Assembly: GCF_018403245.1 (NCBI RefSeq)
Contig: NZ_BOSH01000009.1
Location: forward strand, 62,001 to 126,000
Direction of reading: 5' to 3'
DNA length: 64,000 nucleotides
Source of the DNA: Paenibacillus sp. J2TS4
GTDB taxonomy: Bacteria > Bacillota > Bacilli > Paenibacillales > NBRC-103111
The position numbers were made by a program, and so were the translations under genes. The notes beneath the pieces were generated by a model. That model saw only the letters and a program-made list of their open reading frames with translations. It ran no database searches and was not told where the DNA came from. Of the stretch, positions 44,376 to 54,018 are shown piece after piece; positions within the stretch are counted from its first letter, which is position 1, and every line of letters begins with the position of its first letter.

Positions 44376-45941
44376 ATGAAAAAGGCCCTCGGTACATGGC
44401 ATGGGATAGTCATCCCATGGCTGGCCTTAACGGCTTTGACCGCCGCCTGCTCCGCTGCCGGTTCCCCGGCGGTAGACAGGGAAAATGAGCGCCGAAGCAT
44501 GAAAATTACGGCCATTGATTTCGAATGGGATGCCGTGCCCGAGCATGGAATCGGCTTGAATATGATTAATGAGCGGTTTCAGGTCGATTACCGCCCGGCC
44601 TTTTATTTGGCGGACCGTTATTACGACAAACTTGTATCCGTGCTCACCTCTAATCGCATCCCGGATATTATCTCTTTCCCTAACGACAGCCTCAAATTTA
44701 TACAATTCGCCAAGCAGGGGCTGTTCTTGCCGCTCAATGATTATATCGATACTTATTCGACATTCAAAGCTGTTCCGCCTGCAATGTATGAGCGGTTTTC
44801 TGTAAACGGAAACATATACGGCATTCCGCAGTATTACCCGAGCTACAATATAACTCCGATCATCCGCAAAGATTGGCTTGATAATCTGGGCTTATCCATG
44901 CCAACCAATTTCGAGGAATTGAAGCAGGTGGCTATTGCTTTTACCCGCGACGATCCGGACGGCAACGGCAGGGATGATACATACGGTATTGTAACGGGCA
45001 GAAATTATTATCCGGAATACGACTTCGGGGCATATTGGGATTCGGCGGCCTGGCTGCATAAGAATGAAGCCGGTGATTACATTCCAGGCTCGGTCTCGGA
45101 AGGCTTCAAACAACAAATAGCGACAATGGCCGAACTGTATGCCGAGGGCGCACTGGCGGAAAATTTTCCGTTTATGACCTGGAACCAGTTGAATGAGGAA
45201 TTTTATAGCGGCAAGGCCGGGATCTATATCGGATCGCCCAATGGGATGATTCAAGAGCTGATGAAGCAATTGGTCGCGGCCGATCCGGAGGCGGAGGTCG
45301 TCCCGGTCCCTCCATTCACCGATCCGAACGGACGGCGGGGCTTCCTAGCCACGGAAGGCTTCATCGGCATTACGGCATTATCGGGAAATCTATCCGGAAA
45401 CTCGGAGAAAATTGAAACGATTCTGGAGATGATCGATTTCGGGCGCAGGTATTATTCGCTCGAGGAATTAACGCCGGACAACCCGGATTTCGACTGGTAC
45501 ATGGGTTATGTTGGTCAGGGATATGATTATGTGCACGGGAAAATCGTTGCCAAGGAAAACTCCTTTAGCCAAGGGTTAGCTCCAGTAACTTTCTTTGTGG
45601 ACAGCTTCGAATGGGTGCCCGAAGACAAAATCCCTCAATACCACAAACGCTATATATTTCCGCAGACGGCAGAGCTGTCGGAGCGGCTGGAGCAAATGTG
45701 GACGGACAGCGACAAGTACATAAGCCCGCTTTCCGGCACCTATTCTCCGGCTCATGACGAGAAAGGAGCGGCTCTTCATCAATGGCTGCGGGATGAACAG
45801 ATCAAAATCATTCTCGGATTAAAGCCGTTGGAGGAATGGGATGATCTGGTCGCCGAGTATATGAGAAAAGGCGGCTCGCAAATGATAAAGGAATTTAATC
45901 AGGAAATCAGGCAGAAGGAACGGCAGGATTATTGGGAATAA
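44376..45941 (+). CDS. Oligosaccharide-binding lipoprotein, LplA type (first of two)
   Basis: About 521 residues. The signal peptide ends in LTAAC with a lipidated Cys. The subfamily word TRDDPDGNGRDDTYGIVTG is present, and the C-terminus KGGSQMIKEFNQEIRQ is typical. ATG 44376 is preferred over the in-frame GTG 44364, which abuts the ribosome binding site AGGAG. It is divergent from the membrane AraC regulator and is closed off from the permease genes by a strong terminator. Confidence 0.9.
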   Translation: MKKALGTWHGIVIPWLALTALTAACSAAGSPAVDRENERRSMKITAIDFEWDAVPEHGIGLNMINERFQVDYRPAFYLADRYYDKLVSVLTSNRIPDIISFPNDSLKFIQFAKQGLFLPLNDYIDTYSTFKAVPPAMYERFSVNGNIYGIPQYYPSYNITPIIRKDWLDNLGLSMPTNFEELKQVAIAFTRDDPDGNGRDDTYGIVTGRNYYPEYDFGAYWDSAAWLHKNEAGDYIPGSVSEGFKQQIATMAELYAEGALAENFPFMTWNQLNEEFYSGKAGIYIGSPNGMIQELMKQLVAADPEAEVVPVPPFTDPNGRRGFLATEGFIGITALSGNLSGNSEKIETILEMIDFGRRYYSLEELTPDNPDFDWYMGYVGQGYDYVHGKIVAKENSFSQGLAPVTFFVDSFEWVPEDKIPQYHKRYIFPQTAELSERLEQMWTDSDKYISPLSGTYSPAHDEKGAALHQWLRDEQIKIILGLKPLEEWDDLVAEYMRKGGSQMIKEFNQEIRQKERQDYWE

Positions 45942-45961
45942 GGTTAGAACGCCGGTAAAAT

Positions 45962-46004
45962 AGCGAAGGGCAGGGGATTACTCCCCGCCCTTCGCTATTT
46001 TTAT
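45962..46004 (+). terminator. Strong intrinsic terminator
   Basis: AGCGAAGGGCAGGGG (45962-45976) pairs with CCCCGCCCTTCGCT (45983-45996; one bulged A) and is followed by ATTTTTATCTTTATTTT. It lies 20 bp after the first binding-protein gene and before the permease genes, so the latter need their own promoter or read-through. Confidence 0.85.
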
Positions 46005-46122
46005 CTTTATTTTCCCCCTTTTATCCTTGTTTGCCCTTGCCCGGATTTAAAAGAGAATTGCAGTTAAACCGCGGCGGTGGTTACATGGATTTGAATTTAT
46101 CAGACAAGGGGGATAGTTAATC

Positions 46123-47109
46123 GTGAATGTGCAATCGGGTCGCTCCAATACCCGCATAACTTTGGAACGGCCGCCGGAACCTTCCAGGGGGCTCGCCCGG
46201 GGATGGATTAGCTGGAAAACCGATTTGCGGAAAAACAAATGGCTCTATCTGTTGTTTCTGCCCGTTTTCATTTGGTATGTGCTGTTTGCCTATTGGCCGA
46301 TGTATGGGCTGGTCATCTCGTTTCAGGACTATAACATCGTCAAGGGCATTGCGGGCAGCGACTGGGCGGGATTCAAGCATTTTAAAGATTTTTTCAATGA
46401 TCCTTATTTTTTCCGGTTGATCCGCAACACCTTTCTGCTTAACTTCTACGGGCTTCTCTTCGGATTTCCGGTGCCGATCCTGCTGGCGCTCATGTTCAAC
46501 GAGATTCGCAGCTTATGGCTGAGGAAGCTTTCGCAAACCATCAGTTACTTGCCGCATTTTATATCTACCGTTGTTGTTGCGGGGATGGCGCTCACGTTCC
46601 TGTCGCCGAGCAGCGGCATAATTAATGTGCTGATCAACAAGCTGGGATGGGAAAGCATCCATTTCTTCCAGGAGCCCGAATGGTTCCGGACGATCTATGT
46701 CGGTCTCGGCATTTGGCAAAGTGCCGGCTTCTCCGCGATTATTTACTTCGCGGCCTTATCCGGAATCAGCCCGGAATTGTATGAGGCGGCCCGCATGGAC
46801 GGCGCCAACCGCTGGAATCAGATGCGCTACATTACGCTGCCGGGACTTGTCCCGACGATTGTCATCCTGCTCATTCTGAACATTGGCGGTATGCTGGGAG
46901 CCGATTTCCAGAAAATTATATTGCTCTACAATTCGACCATCTATGAAACGGCCGATGTGCTGAACACTTACGTTTACCGCAAGGGGCTGCTCGATTATAA
47001 CTTCGGTTTTGCCACTACGGTAGGCCTCTTTCAAGGAATCGTCGGTTTCGTTCTGGTCTATATGGCGAATTGGATAAGCCGTAAAGTTAACGAAACGTCA
47101 CTTTGGTAA
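46123..47109 (+). CDS. Oligosaccharide ABC transporter permease, LplB type
   Basis: 328 residues with a cytoplasmic N-terminal extension of about 35 residues, then six membrane helices. EAA loop EAARMDGANRWNQMRYITLP. It starts with GTG 46123 behind GGGGGA. It is the first permease of the second Lpl-type importer; its stop is 15 bp before the partner's start. Confidence 0.92.
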   Translation: MNVQSGRSNTRITLERPPEPSRGLARGWISWKTDLRKNKWLYLLFLPVFIWYVLFAYWPMYGLVISFQDYNIVKGIAGSDWAGFKHFKDFFNDPYFFRLIRNTFLLNFYGLLFGFPVPILLALMFNEIRSLWLRKLSQTISYLPHFISTVVVAGMALTFLSPSSGIINVLINKLGWESIHFFQEPEWFRTIYVGLGIWQSAGFSAIIYFAALSGISPELYEAARMDGANRWNQMRYITLPGLVPTIVILLILNIGGMLGADFQKIILLYNSTIYETADVLNTYVYRKGLLDYNFGFATTVGLFQGIVGFVLVYMANWISRKVNETSLW

Positions 47110-47123
47110 AAGGAGGGCGGATA

Positions 47124-48020
47124 ATGAGCGCAAAAGTCAAATCTATTCGAAATCTTAGCTTGTCGGACTTTATTTTCAAATGCTTCGTGTTCGTATTTGT
47201 CGTTCTCGTTTGTTTCGTCACGCTGTATCCGTTCTACTATATCCTTATCGTTTCGCTTAGCGGCACCTCGGCGGTTATGCGCAATGCGGTTTTCTGGTGG
47301 CCGGAAGGGCTGAATTGGTCCGCTTACCGGACGGTGCTCGGTTACGACGGCATTTGGCTGGCCTATTTCAACACGGTGTTTTACACGGTTGCCGGAACGG
47401 CAATCAGTCTGCTGCTGACGGCGCTGGCCGCCTATCCGTTATCCTGCAAAGACTGGAAATTACGGCGTTTCTCCACCCTGTTCCTGGCGATTACATTGTG
47501 GTTCGGCGGCGGGCTCATTCCGTTTTATCTGGTTGTTCGCCAACTGGGCTTGCTGGATACTCGTCTCGGTATTTTGCTGTATGCGGCGATATCGACTTTT
47601 TATGTGATCATTATGCGCACTTACTTCGAAAGCCTTCCGCAGGAACTGAAAGAGTCGGCCAAAATAGACGGAGCCAGCGATTTGCGCATCCTGTTTCAAA
47701 TCTTCATTCCACTTTCCAAACCGGTTTTTGCCGCTCTGGGACTATATTATGCTGTCGGGAAATGGAATTCCTTTTTCTGGGAATCCGTTTTTCTGAATAA
47801 CGAGAAATTAATGCCGATGCAGGTTTTATTGATGCGCATCATTCGCAACAGTGCCTTCGACAAGCAATTGGCACAGGCGATTATGCTGGAGTCGGATGTG
47901 ATGCCTATTACGATTCAATATGCGACGATCATCGTTACATCGCTGCCGATTATTCTCGTGTATCCGTTCTTGCAAAAGTACTTTGTAAAGGGGGTTATGA
48001 TCGGAGCGATTAAGAGCTGA
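47124..48020 (+). CDS. Oligosaccharide ABC transporter permease, LplC/YtcP type
   Basis: 298 residues, six membrane helices, with the EAA loop LKESAKIDGASDLRILFQIF and a C-terminus VKGVMIGAIKS. ATG 47124 has AAAGGAGGGCGG upstream; the frame extended to 47103 overlaps the previous gene. Partner of the permease at 46.1 kb. Confidence 0.92.
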   Translation: MSAKVKSIRNLSLSDFIFKCFVFVFVVLVCFVTLYPFYYILIVSLSGTSAVMRNAVFWWPEGLNWSAYRTVLGYDGIWLAYFNTVFYTVAGTAISLLLTALAAYPLSCKDWKLRRFSTLFLAITLWFGGGLIPFYLVVRQLGLLDTRLGILLYAAISTFYVIIMRTYFESLPQELKESAKIDGASDLRILFQIFIPLSKPVFAALGLYYAVGKWNSFFWESVFLNNEKLMPMQVLLMRIIRNSAFDKQLAQAIMLESDVMPITIQYATIIVTSLPIILVYPFLQKYFVKGVMIGAIKS

Positions 48021-48089
48021 AGCTGAGAAACAGGCAGGATGAAATGCAGGAATGAAAGTGATTCGAACCAGAATTGGAGGGTCTGAAAA

Positions 48090-49700
48090 ATGAAACCGGT
48101 AAAAAGCCTCGCTTGGGGCAGATTGATTTCCATGTTCATGGCGCTCATCATCGTTTTCGGTATGGCCGCTTGCAGCGCGGATTCCGGAAAGAAGCCGGAA
48201 TCCGGCGGCGACTCGCCGCAGTCGCCTGAATCCCCATCGTCCCAAGGCAAGACGAAGCTCTCATTATTTATTGTCAGCCGCTCTCCGGATGCGTTATATG
48301 ACAATAACATGCTGGTCTGGAAGGAGCTTGGGGAGAAGTTTAATGTCGAATTCGATTTTATTACCGGCGATAACGCGACGATGACGGAGAAATTCCGCTT
48401 TACGATGTCATCGGGAGATTACCCCGATATTATAGCAGGGCAAGTGGAGGACATTAACAAGTTTGGCCAGGACGGGGCTTTCATTAAACTAAATGACTTG
48501 ATCGAACAGAAGGCGCCCAACATCAAGAAGTACCTGCTGGACGACAAGGACGCTTATATGCAAACCTCGGACGGTGAAGGAGATTTATATGCGGTGCCGA
48601 TGCAGTCGGCCATCCGCACATCGTGGGGGCCGATGATCCGTACGGATTGGCTGGAACGGGTCGGTCTGGACATGCCGGAAACGATCGAAGACTGGTATAA
48701 CGTATTGAAGGCGTTCAAAGAACAGGATGCCAACGGAAATGGCGATCCGAACGACGAAATTCCGTTTTCTACCGAAGCGCATGGGGATTATTATATGGGC
48801 TTTCTCGATGCCTGGGGACTCGATATGGACCGCCGCTGGACGTTCGAGAACGACCGGCTGATTTATACACCGACAGACCCCCGCTTCAAGCAGTTCCTGG
48901 AGACGATGCATCAATGGTATCAGGAAGGGCTGCTCGATAAGGAGCTTATGTCGAAGCAGAAGGTGGATCTGGACGCGGATCTTCTGAACAATAAGGTGGG
49001 CGCCACCTACCATTGGATCGGACATATCGCCGGATTCAATTCGCGCCCCGAGGTGCAGGAGATCGACGGCTTCAAGTATCAGGTGGTGCCGCCTCCGGTG
49101 TTAAACAAGGGCGATAAGCCGCTTACGCACAAGCAGCAGCAGAAAGTGGTCATGCTCGGTTGGGGGATTAGCTCCCAGAATGAACACGTCGACCTGACGA
49201 TGCAAATCTTCGATTACATCTATAGCGAAGAAGGTCAGATGCTGTGGAACTTCGGGAAGGAAGGCGACACCTATGTGCTTGATGAGCAAGGCCAGCCGAA
49301 ATATACGGAGAAAATAACGTCCAGTCCCGACGGAATTTACAAGGCGCTGCTTCGCTTCGGCGGGCAAGCGTGGGTCGGTTTCAGGCAGGATCCGCGCTAT
49401 GAGAAAGAAATGGTGAACGATCCCGACGTGTTTGAGCAGATGAACAGCTATATTGAAAACGATTATTTCCGCGATCCCTTCCCGACTCTGAAATATCCGG
49501 ATAATGATTTCAAGCGGTTCACGGAACTGAAGGGTCAAATTGATACTTACGTGGAAGAAATGACGGCCAAATTTGTTATCGGCAGAGAGCCGTTAAGCAA
49601 ATTCGACGCTTTTGTCCAGCAGGTGGAGAAGATGGGACTGAAAGAAATGCAGGAAATTCAGGATCGGGCGTACGAACGCTACAAGGAAATGATTAAATAA
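48090..49700 (+). CDS. Oligosaccharide-binding lipoprotein, LplA type (second)
   Basis: 536 residues. The signal peptide ends in FGMAAC with lipidated Cys28, followed by a Ser/Pro/Gly linker (SGGDSPQSPESPSSQG). It carries the subfamily word EQDANGNGDPNDEIPFSTEA and the closing REPLSKFDAFVQQVEKMG. It lies after the permease pair; with the gene at 44.4 kb this locus has two binding proteins for one permease pair. Confidence 0.92.
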   Translation: MKPVKSLAWGRLISMFMALIIVFGMAACSADSGKKPESGGDSPQSPESPSSQGKTKLSLFIVSRSPDALYDNNMLVWKELGEKFNVEFDFITGDNATMTEKFRFTMSSGDYPDIIAGQVEDINKFGQDGAFIKLNDLIEQKAPNIKKYLLDDKDAYMQTSDGEGDLYAVPMQSAIRTSWGPMIRTDWLERVGLDMPETIEDWYNVLKAFKEQDANGNGDPNDEIPFSTEAHGDYYMGFLDAWGLDMDRRWTFENDRLIYTPTDPRFKQFLETMHQWYQEGLLDKELMSKQKVDLDADLLNNKVGATYHWIGHIAGFNSRPEVQEIDGFKYQVVPPPVLNKGDKPLTHKQQQKVVMLGWGISSQNEHVDLTMQIFDYIYSEEGQMLWNFGKEGDTYVLDEQGQPKYTEKITSSPDGIYKALLRFGGQAWVGFRQDPRYEKEMVNDPDVFEQMNSYIENDYFRDPFPTLKYPDNDFKRFTELKGQIDTYVEEMTAKFVIGREPLSKFDAFVQQVEKMGLKEMQEIQDRAYERYKEMIK

Positions 49701-49721
49701 AGCTTACGAGGAGTAGATATT

Positions 49722-51422
49722 GTGAACAAACCAGGGATGGTTCGGTTATGTTTATTCAGCATGCTTATAAGCTTGCTGCTCCTTCCTAGCCCAATAGCAG
49801 CGATGGCAGAGGAGGAGGGGGCCGGGCAGGCTCCCCTTGCGCGGGAAGGTTCGAAATTCAATCTGGCCGAGGGCAAGTCGTATACGGTTAACGAACCGGC
49901 GGACGGCCAATATCCGGATGCCGGTGGCAAACTGACCGACGGCAAAATTGGCGGGGTAGACTATACAGATGAAGCTTGGGCCGGATTCCTGCGTGGATCG
50001 TCCCGGGAAATCACGATAGATCTGGGCGGTATGCATTCGGTCGAGTCCATCCGTGCCGGTTTTTTGCAGCAGACGGAATCCGCCATCCGCTATCCGAATG
50101 CCGTATCGATATTCGTCTCCAACAATGGCGTGCATTGGACCGCATTGAAGCATGCCGGTCCACCGGTGCCGTTCTGGATCGGTCCGGCGCAGAAGCATAC
50201 TTTCGAGTGGAATGGACGGATTGATGGCGTTCCGGGGGCCAAAGAACAGACAGAACTGGCCTATACCCGCTATGTTAAAGTTCAGTTTCAGACCGCCCTA
50301 TGGGTATTTGCCGACGAAATCGAGGTACTGGGGTACGAAGGGCATGTTCAAGGGGCGAAAGTGCCGAAGGCAGATAAGCCGGAATACCTTCGTCCCGGCG
50401 ACCGCACCGGCGGAATATCCGATTTGCTGCTGCTGTACAACGGACACTACCATAATGGGCTCGGGGACTGGACGAAAGAGAACCTCATTCCTTATATAGC
50501 CTATGTAAATAATGACGGTGAACCGCAAGGCTGGTTTTTTGACGGAATTTTATATTTGGGGCTCAGTTCTCCTGAAGGGCGGGCTTACGAAATGTCGCTG
50601 AAGGCGTCCAATTGGGACGACTGGAAGTGGTATCTGGACAAAACGTTCGCCGATGGCGGGGATCTCGACGAGTTGAATGAGGCGGTTGCTTATGTGGAGG
50701 ATCGGCTCGGAAAACGGAAAGAGCCGTATCCGGTTGTGCTGATGATCCCGTATCCGGCTGAACCGCAAACCAACTTCGGCGACGTGGACGGTGATGGATT
50801 AACGGAGAATTTCAATGCCGCCGAAGTCGGGGCAGAGGCCTCGTTGGCGAACAAGAAGAAAGCGGCTGCCTGGTATATCGACCAGGTGCTGGAGCGTTGG
50901 GCTGCCAAAGAATACGGCCATTTGCGCCTGGCCGGGCTGTATTGGCTGAACGAAGAGGTGGCGCCGGACAGTACGGGCGATGCCGAATTGATCCGGTATG
51001 CGGGGGAGCTTGTTCATCAACATTCCCTGAACTATTTCTGGATTCCCCGTTACCATGCGTTTCAGTTCTTTACATGGGATCAACTCGGGTTTGACGCCGC
51101 CGCTTATCAGCCTAACCACTTCTTCCAAACGGAAAGCAGCGCCGACCGAATTCGCGATGCGGCCCAATGGGCGAAGCAGCTCGGCATGGGAATGGAGCTG
51201 GAATTCGATGAGCGGATCCTTACAGAGCCGGATGCGGTCCAGCGGTACTTTAACTATCTGGACGGAGCCAATTCGTACGGATACCTGAAGCATGCCTTTA
51301 AAGCTTATTATCAAGGCAATAACGCATTATTGCAGGCCGCACAGCATCCCGATCCGGAGGTTCGCGCCAGCTATGATGTGATGTATCAGTTTGTAAAAGG
51401 GAAGTACAAAGGCGGCAAGTGA
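49722..51422 (+). CDS. Secreted DUF4855 protein with N-terminal discoidin-like domain
   Basis: 566 residues. The signal peptide has cleavage near AAMA-EE (about residue 29). Residues about 45-205 look like an F5/8 type C (discoidin) carbohydrate-binding domain (LTDGKIGGVDYTDEAWAGF, EITIDLGGMHSVESIRAGF). DUF4855 follows from about residue 225 (ISDLLLLYNGHYH). Its acidic residues in LAGLYWLNEEVAP would suit a TIM-barrel glycosidase, as predicted for the family, but activity is unproven. GTG start, ribosome binding site GAGGAG. It is last in the importer operon, so it may process the imported glycan outside the cell. Confidence 0.85.
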   Translation: MNKPGMVRLCLFSMLISLLLLPSPIAAMAEEEGAGQAPLAREGSKFNLAEGKSYTVNEPADGQYPDAGGKLTDGKIGGVDYTDEAWAGFLRGSSREITIDLGGMHSVESIRAGFLQQTESAIRYPNAVSIFVSNNGVHWTALKHAGPPVPFWIGPAQKHTFEWNGRIDGVPGAKEQTELAYTRYVKVQFQTALWVFADEIEVLGYEGHVQGAKVPKADKPEYLRPGDRTGGISDLLLLYNGHYHNGLGDWTKENLIPYIAYVNNDGEPQGWFFDGILYLGLSSPEGRAYEMSLKASNWDDWKWYLDKTFADGGDLDELNEAVAYVEDRLGKRKEPYPVVLMIPYPAEPQTNFGDVDGDGLTENFNAAEVGAEASLANKKKAAAWYIDQVLERWAAKEYGHLRLAGLYWLNEEVAPDSTGDAELIRYAGELVHQHSLNYFWIPRYHAFQFFTWDQLGFDAAAYQPNHFFQTESSADRIRDAAQWAKQLGMGMELEFDERILTEPDAVQRYFNYLDGANSYGYLKHAFKAYYQGNNALLQAAQHPDPEVRASYDVMYQFVKGKYKGGK

Positions 51423-51533
51423 ACGGCGGCTGATATGGTTTCCCGATTGCCCGGCAACAGCAATTTCTTTGGCTATGGTTGAGGGAGATGGGTAATCCTT
51501 AAGATATCGCTCCCATGGTTTGACGTACAAAGA

Positions 51534-51568
51534 TAGAGTAGGCGCATACCCACCATGCACCTACTCTA
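51534..51568. terminator. Bidirectional terminator hairpin between convergent genes
   Basis: TAGAGTAGGCGCAT (51534-51547) and ATGCACCTACTCTA (51555-51568) form a 14-bp stem with a 7-base loop. The single C/A mismatch becomes a G-U pair on the minus-strand RNA. T-rich DNA follows on both sides. It separates the DUF4855 gene from the frameshifted minus-strand gene, whose stop codon it overlaps. Confidence 0.7.
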
Positions 51569-51912
51569 TTTCTCATCCTTGAAACGATCTTCCATTAAAG
51601 ACCCTTCTGGAGTAACGAAAAAAGTCCAATTGCTCAATTTTAATACTGAGAAATTGGTTTGAGCTGCCAATTACCGCATATAGCGGATATTCATTAGTGG
51701 GTTGCCCGCCCTTTTTAATAAATTTATCCCTGACCCATGATTCTGTTTCTTTTTCTGAACTGAAGATATTGAACCGGCTCTTTAAATCGCGCAAATAAGG
51801 GGGATTCGTCACAAAGCTCTTCCATAACTTGTATTGCTTCGCTTTCAGGAAGTGCCCGTAGACTTCGAAAAGGCCGCGATCCCCTTTTATAATAATGCGT
51901 TAATAATTCCAA
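51566..51912 (-). pseudogene. Frameshifted small gene of a conserved Bacilli family of unknown function
   Basis: From TTG 51912 (ribosome binding site GGAGGG) the frame reads MELLTHYYKRGSRPFRSLRA and ARFKEPVQYLQFRK. At an A5 run near 51756 it must shift by one base to continue as ETESWVRDKFIKKGG and YPLYAVIGSS. At a T6 run near 51630 a second one-base shift gives DFFVTPEGSLMEDRF up to the TAG at 51568. Each segment looks coding and joins the next. The intact protein would be about 115 residues. Both shifts lie in homopolymers, so sequencing error must be excluded. Confidence 0.65.
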
Positions 51913-51949
51913 GCTGCTCCCTCCTCATCATCCGCCTTACATGATATCC

Positions 51950-52960
51950 CTATACAGACAATATCTCATCACCCAAACGCTGCAAGCCCTCATACCTGTG
52001 CCGAGCTTCCTCTATGCTGCCGACTATGCCCAGCCAATCCGGATAAGTTTCGAGCGGTTGGTCCCACAGATTTTTCATCTCGTATCTGGCGAAGACCCTC
52101 AGCACGTCCCGGGCATCCTGAACTTCTGTCAACTCCTCCCCAATGGACCGTCTGCACTTATAGGAAAGACGATGCCGGTTTCTAATCCAATCTGGCGAGA
52201 CGCTCAATCTATATAGAACAGCTTCATCATCAAAAGATTTCATCTGATTGATTTGGTCCGCCAGATGCTCTTGCTGTTTAGCCCGGGCTAACCTCTCGAA
52301 ACGGGTTCCGAGACGGGCAAAGGAATGATCCCGCTCTCCCCAGCTTTCCAGCAGATAAGTTCTCAAATGCTCCACAGCTTCATTAAGATAAAAAGTCGCC
52401 GCCAGATGCTTTTGATCCGCAATCGATTGATCTGACTTGGTCAAGCTGACGGCAAAGGATTTCGCCAGCTTGCTTTTTCTTAGGGAAACTACATGACCTG
52501 CAAAACGATGAGCATTAAACCATCGCACCAAATCGCTTCCAACTCCGTCCGGATCGACTAATGGCCGGCCTCTGTAGGCCTTATCCAGACAGTGATAACA
52601 AGAGACGTTATCCAGAAGAGAGTCCAGATCGTCAGGTCGGGAATCAACGACACGGGAAACCATCTCCACATTAAAATAAAGGGTCCCTACGTCCAAAGCC
52701 GTTCTCCAGCCGGCTTGCTCCCACTCTTGAACTAATTCTGCCCGCAGCTCTTTAATCCGCTCATTAGCCTCATCCTCGTGATTGTTATCATATATGGGAA
52801 TAATATCAATATCGGATAAAGGCCACGGTTCCCCTCTCCCCAAGCTGCCTCCCAGAATAAGAGCCCGAACCCCGGGAATCTGACGGAAACGGCTCGCGAC
52901 TTCCTCCGCTCTATTCTCAAGAATCGTCCTCCAATTCGCCAAGTAAATCTCTTCGTTCAT
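51950..52960 (-). CDS. Nucleotidyltransferase-domain protein
   Basis: 336 residues. The N-terminal nucleotidyltransferase signature ALILGGSLGRGEPWPLSDID has the GS motif and paired aspartates; a third acidic residue may be in YFNVEMVS. The C-terminal 200 residues are mostly helical (HEPN/KNTase-like) and rich in Arg. Related proteins are listed as putative antibiotic or nucleotide transferases without proven substrate. Ribosome binding site GGGAGGGAG. It appears to be transcribed alone. Confidence 0.8.
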   Translation of the reverse strand: MNEEIYLANWRTILENRAEEVASRFRQIPGVRALILGGSLGRGEPWPLSDIDIIPIYDNNHEDEANERIKELRAELVQEWEQAGWRTALDVGTLYFNVEMVSRVVDSRPDDLDSLLDNVSCYHCLDKAYRGRPLVDPDGVGSDLVRWFNAHRFAGHVVSLRKSKLAKSFAVSLTKSDQSIADQKHLAATFYLNEAVEHLRTYLLESWGERDHSFARLGTRFERLARAKQQEHLADQINQMKSFDDEAVLYRLSVSPDWIRNRHRLSYKCRRSIGEELTEVQDARDVLRVFARYEMKNLWDQPLETYPDWLGIVGSIEEARHRYEGLQRLGDEILSV

Positions 52961-53061
52961 GCGGCTCCCTCCCTTCTGATCATTCTGATTCCTAACTTAC
53001 GGCTTTTTGGGCAGCTACGAACCATAGGTGCAGATCTTCCGTTTCCCTCTTAATGTTAATC

Positions 53062-53243
53062 TAGCGAAACTGTGCAGCCTTATTTGTGCAGAAACAGGTG
53101 CGGCGGAATTGTAGCGAAACTACGCAACGCTATAAGCGAAAAAATCGATAAAAAGAGGCGAAAAAACGAAATTAGCGATGCACAGTTTCTTTAGAAATTG
53201 AAACAAGGTGAACATAGCGATTTAACGATATGAAGTTTCGTTA
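53062..53243. repeat. Intergenic palindrome array, TAGCG type
   Basis: Four 21-bp cores with TAGCG-like left and CGCTA-like right ends: 53062-53082, 53112-53132 (best, TAGCGAAACTACGCAACGCT plus A), 53173-53193 and 53223-53243. Centres at 53072, 53122, 53183 and 53233 give 50, 61 and 50 bp. The inner word GAAACTGTGCA is direct in core 1 and inverted in core 3. The layout is that of the TGCA arrays with another core word. It fills most of the gap 52961-53295 between rpiA and the nucleotidyltransferase gene. Confidence 0.75.
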
Positions 53244-53295
53244 CGATTCGCAAATTGCGACACTACGAACTAAATCCCGCTCGTCGTCCCGCCAA

Positions 53296-53979
53296 CTAAC
53301 TATCGCTTCCTTTCACATTAGTCCTTATCGAAACGCCGTGTGCTCCACCAACGATAACCAGATCCGACCTGTTGACAAAAAGGCCATTCTCCACTACCCC
53401 CGGAATGGAATTCAACCGAGTGCTTAGCTCCTGTGGCTCCTCTATAGCTGTAAAACGGCAATCCAATATATAGTTTCCATTGTCCGTCAGGAAGGGAACT
53501 TCGTCTTGATAGCGCAATTGAAGAGTACAGCCCAGCTCGCTAATTTGTCGGCGAGTGACCTCCCAGCCATAAGGAACGACTTCAACCGGTAACGGAAATC
53601 TGCCCAGAACGGGAACCGTTTTGGACTCATCCACAACTATAATGAGCTTTCGCGAGATAGTGGCCACCATTTTCTCCCGCAGCAGCGCTCCTCCCCCGCC
53701 TTTAATCAGGTTGAAATACCGATCCACTTCATCGGCTCCGTCTATTGTTAAATCCAATTCCCGGGTTTCCGAAATGTTAAGCAGTGGAATGCCGAATGCC
53801 GCGGCAAGCTCCCCTGTTTTCCTGGAGGTAGGTACGCCCTGAACACGCAGCCCTTCCTTGACCCGCTTCCCCAGTTTCTTGAGGGTCCAGTACACGGTCG
53901 ATCCTGTGCCAAGACCGAGAAGCATCCCGTCTTCGATATACTCTACCGCTTTTTCTCCAGCGATCTGTTTTCCATCCAT
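53296..53979 (-). CDS. rpiA: Ribose-5-phosphate isomerase A
   Basis: 227 residues; interconverts ribose-5-phosphate and ribulose-5-phosphate. The family motifs are all present: GLGTGSTV (residues 22-29), TIDGADEVD (catalytic Asp residues), KGGGGALLREK (catalytic Glu and Lys) and VVDESKTV. Ribosome binding site GGAGGGTG. It stands alone; many Bacilli use RpiB instead, so this may be additional. Confidence 0.95.
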   Translation of the reverse strand: MDGKQIAGEKAVEYIEDGMLLGLGTGSTVYWTLKKLGKRVKEGLRVQGVPTSRKTGELAAAFGIPLLNISETRELDLTIDGADEVDRYFNLIKGGGGALLREKMVATISRKLIIVVDESKTVPVLGRFPLPVEVVPYGWEVTRRQISELGCTLQLRYQDEVPFLTDNGNYILDCRFTAIEEPQELSTRLNSIPGVVENGLFVNRSDLVIVGGAHGVSIRTNVKGSDS

Positions 53980-54018
53980 ACAAGCACCCTCCGAAAAATT
54001 AAGGCTTTAAGTAGAAAA

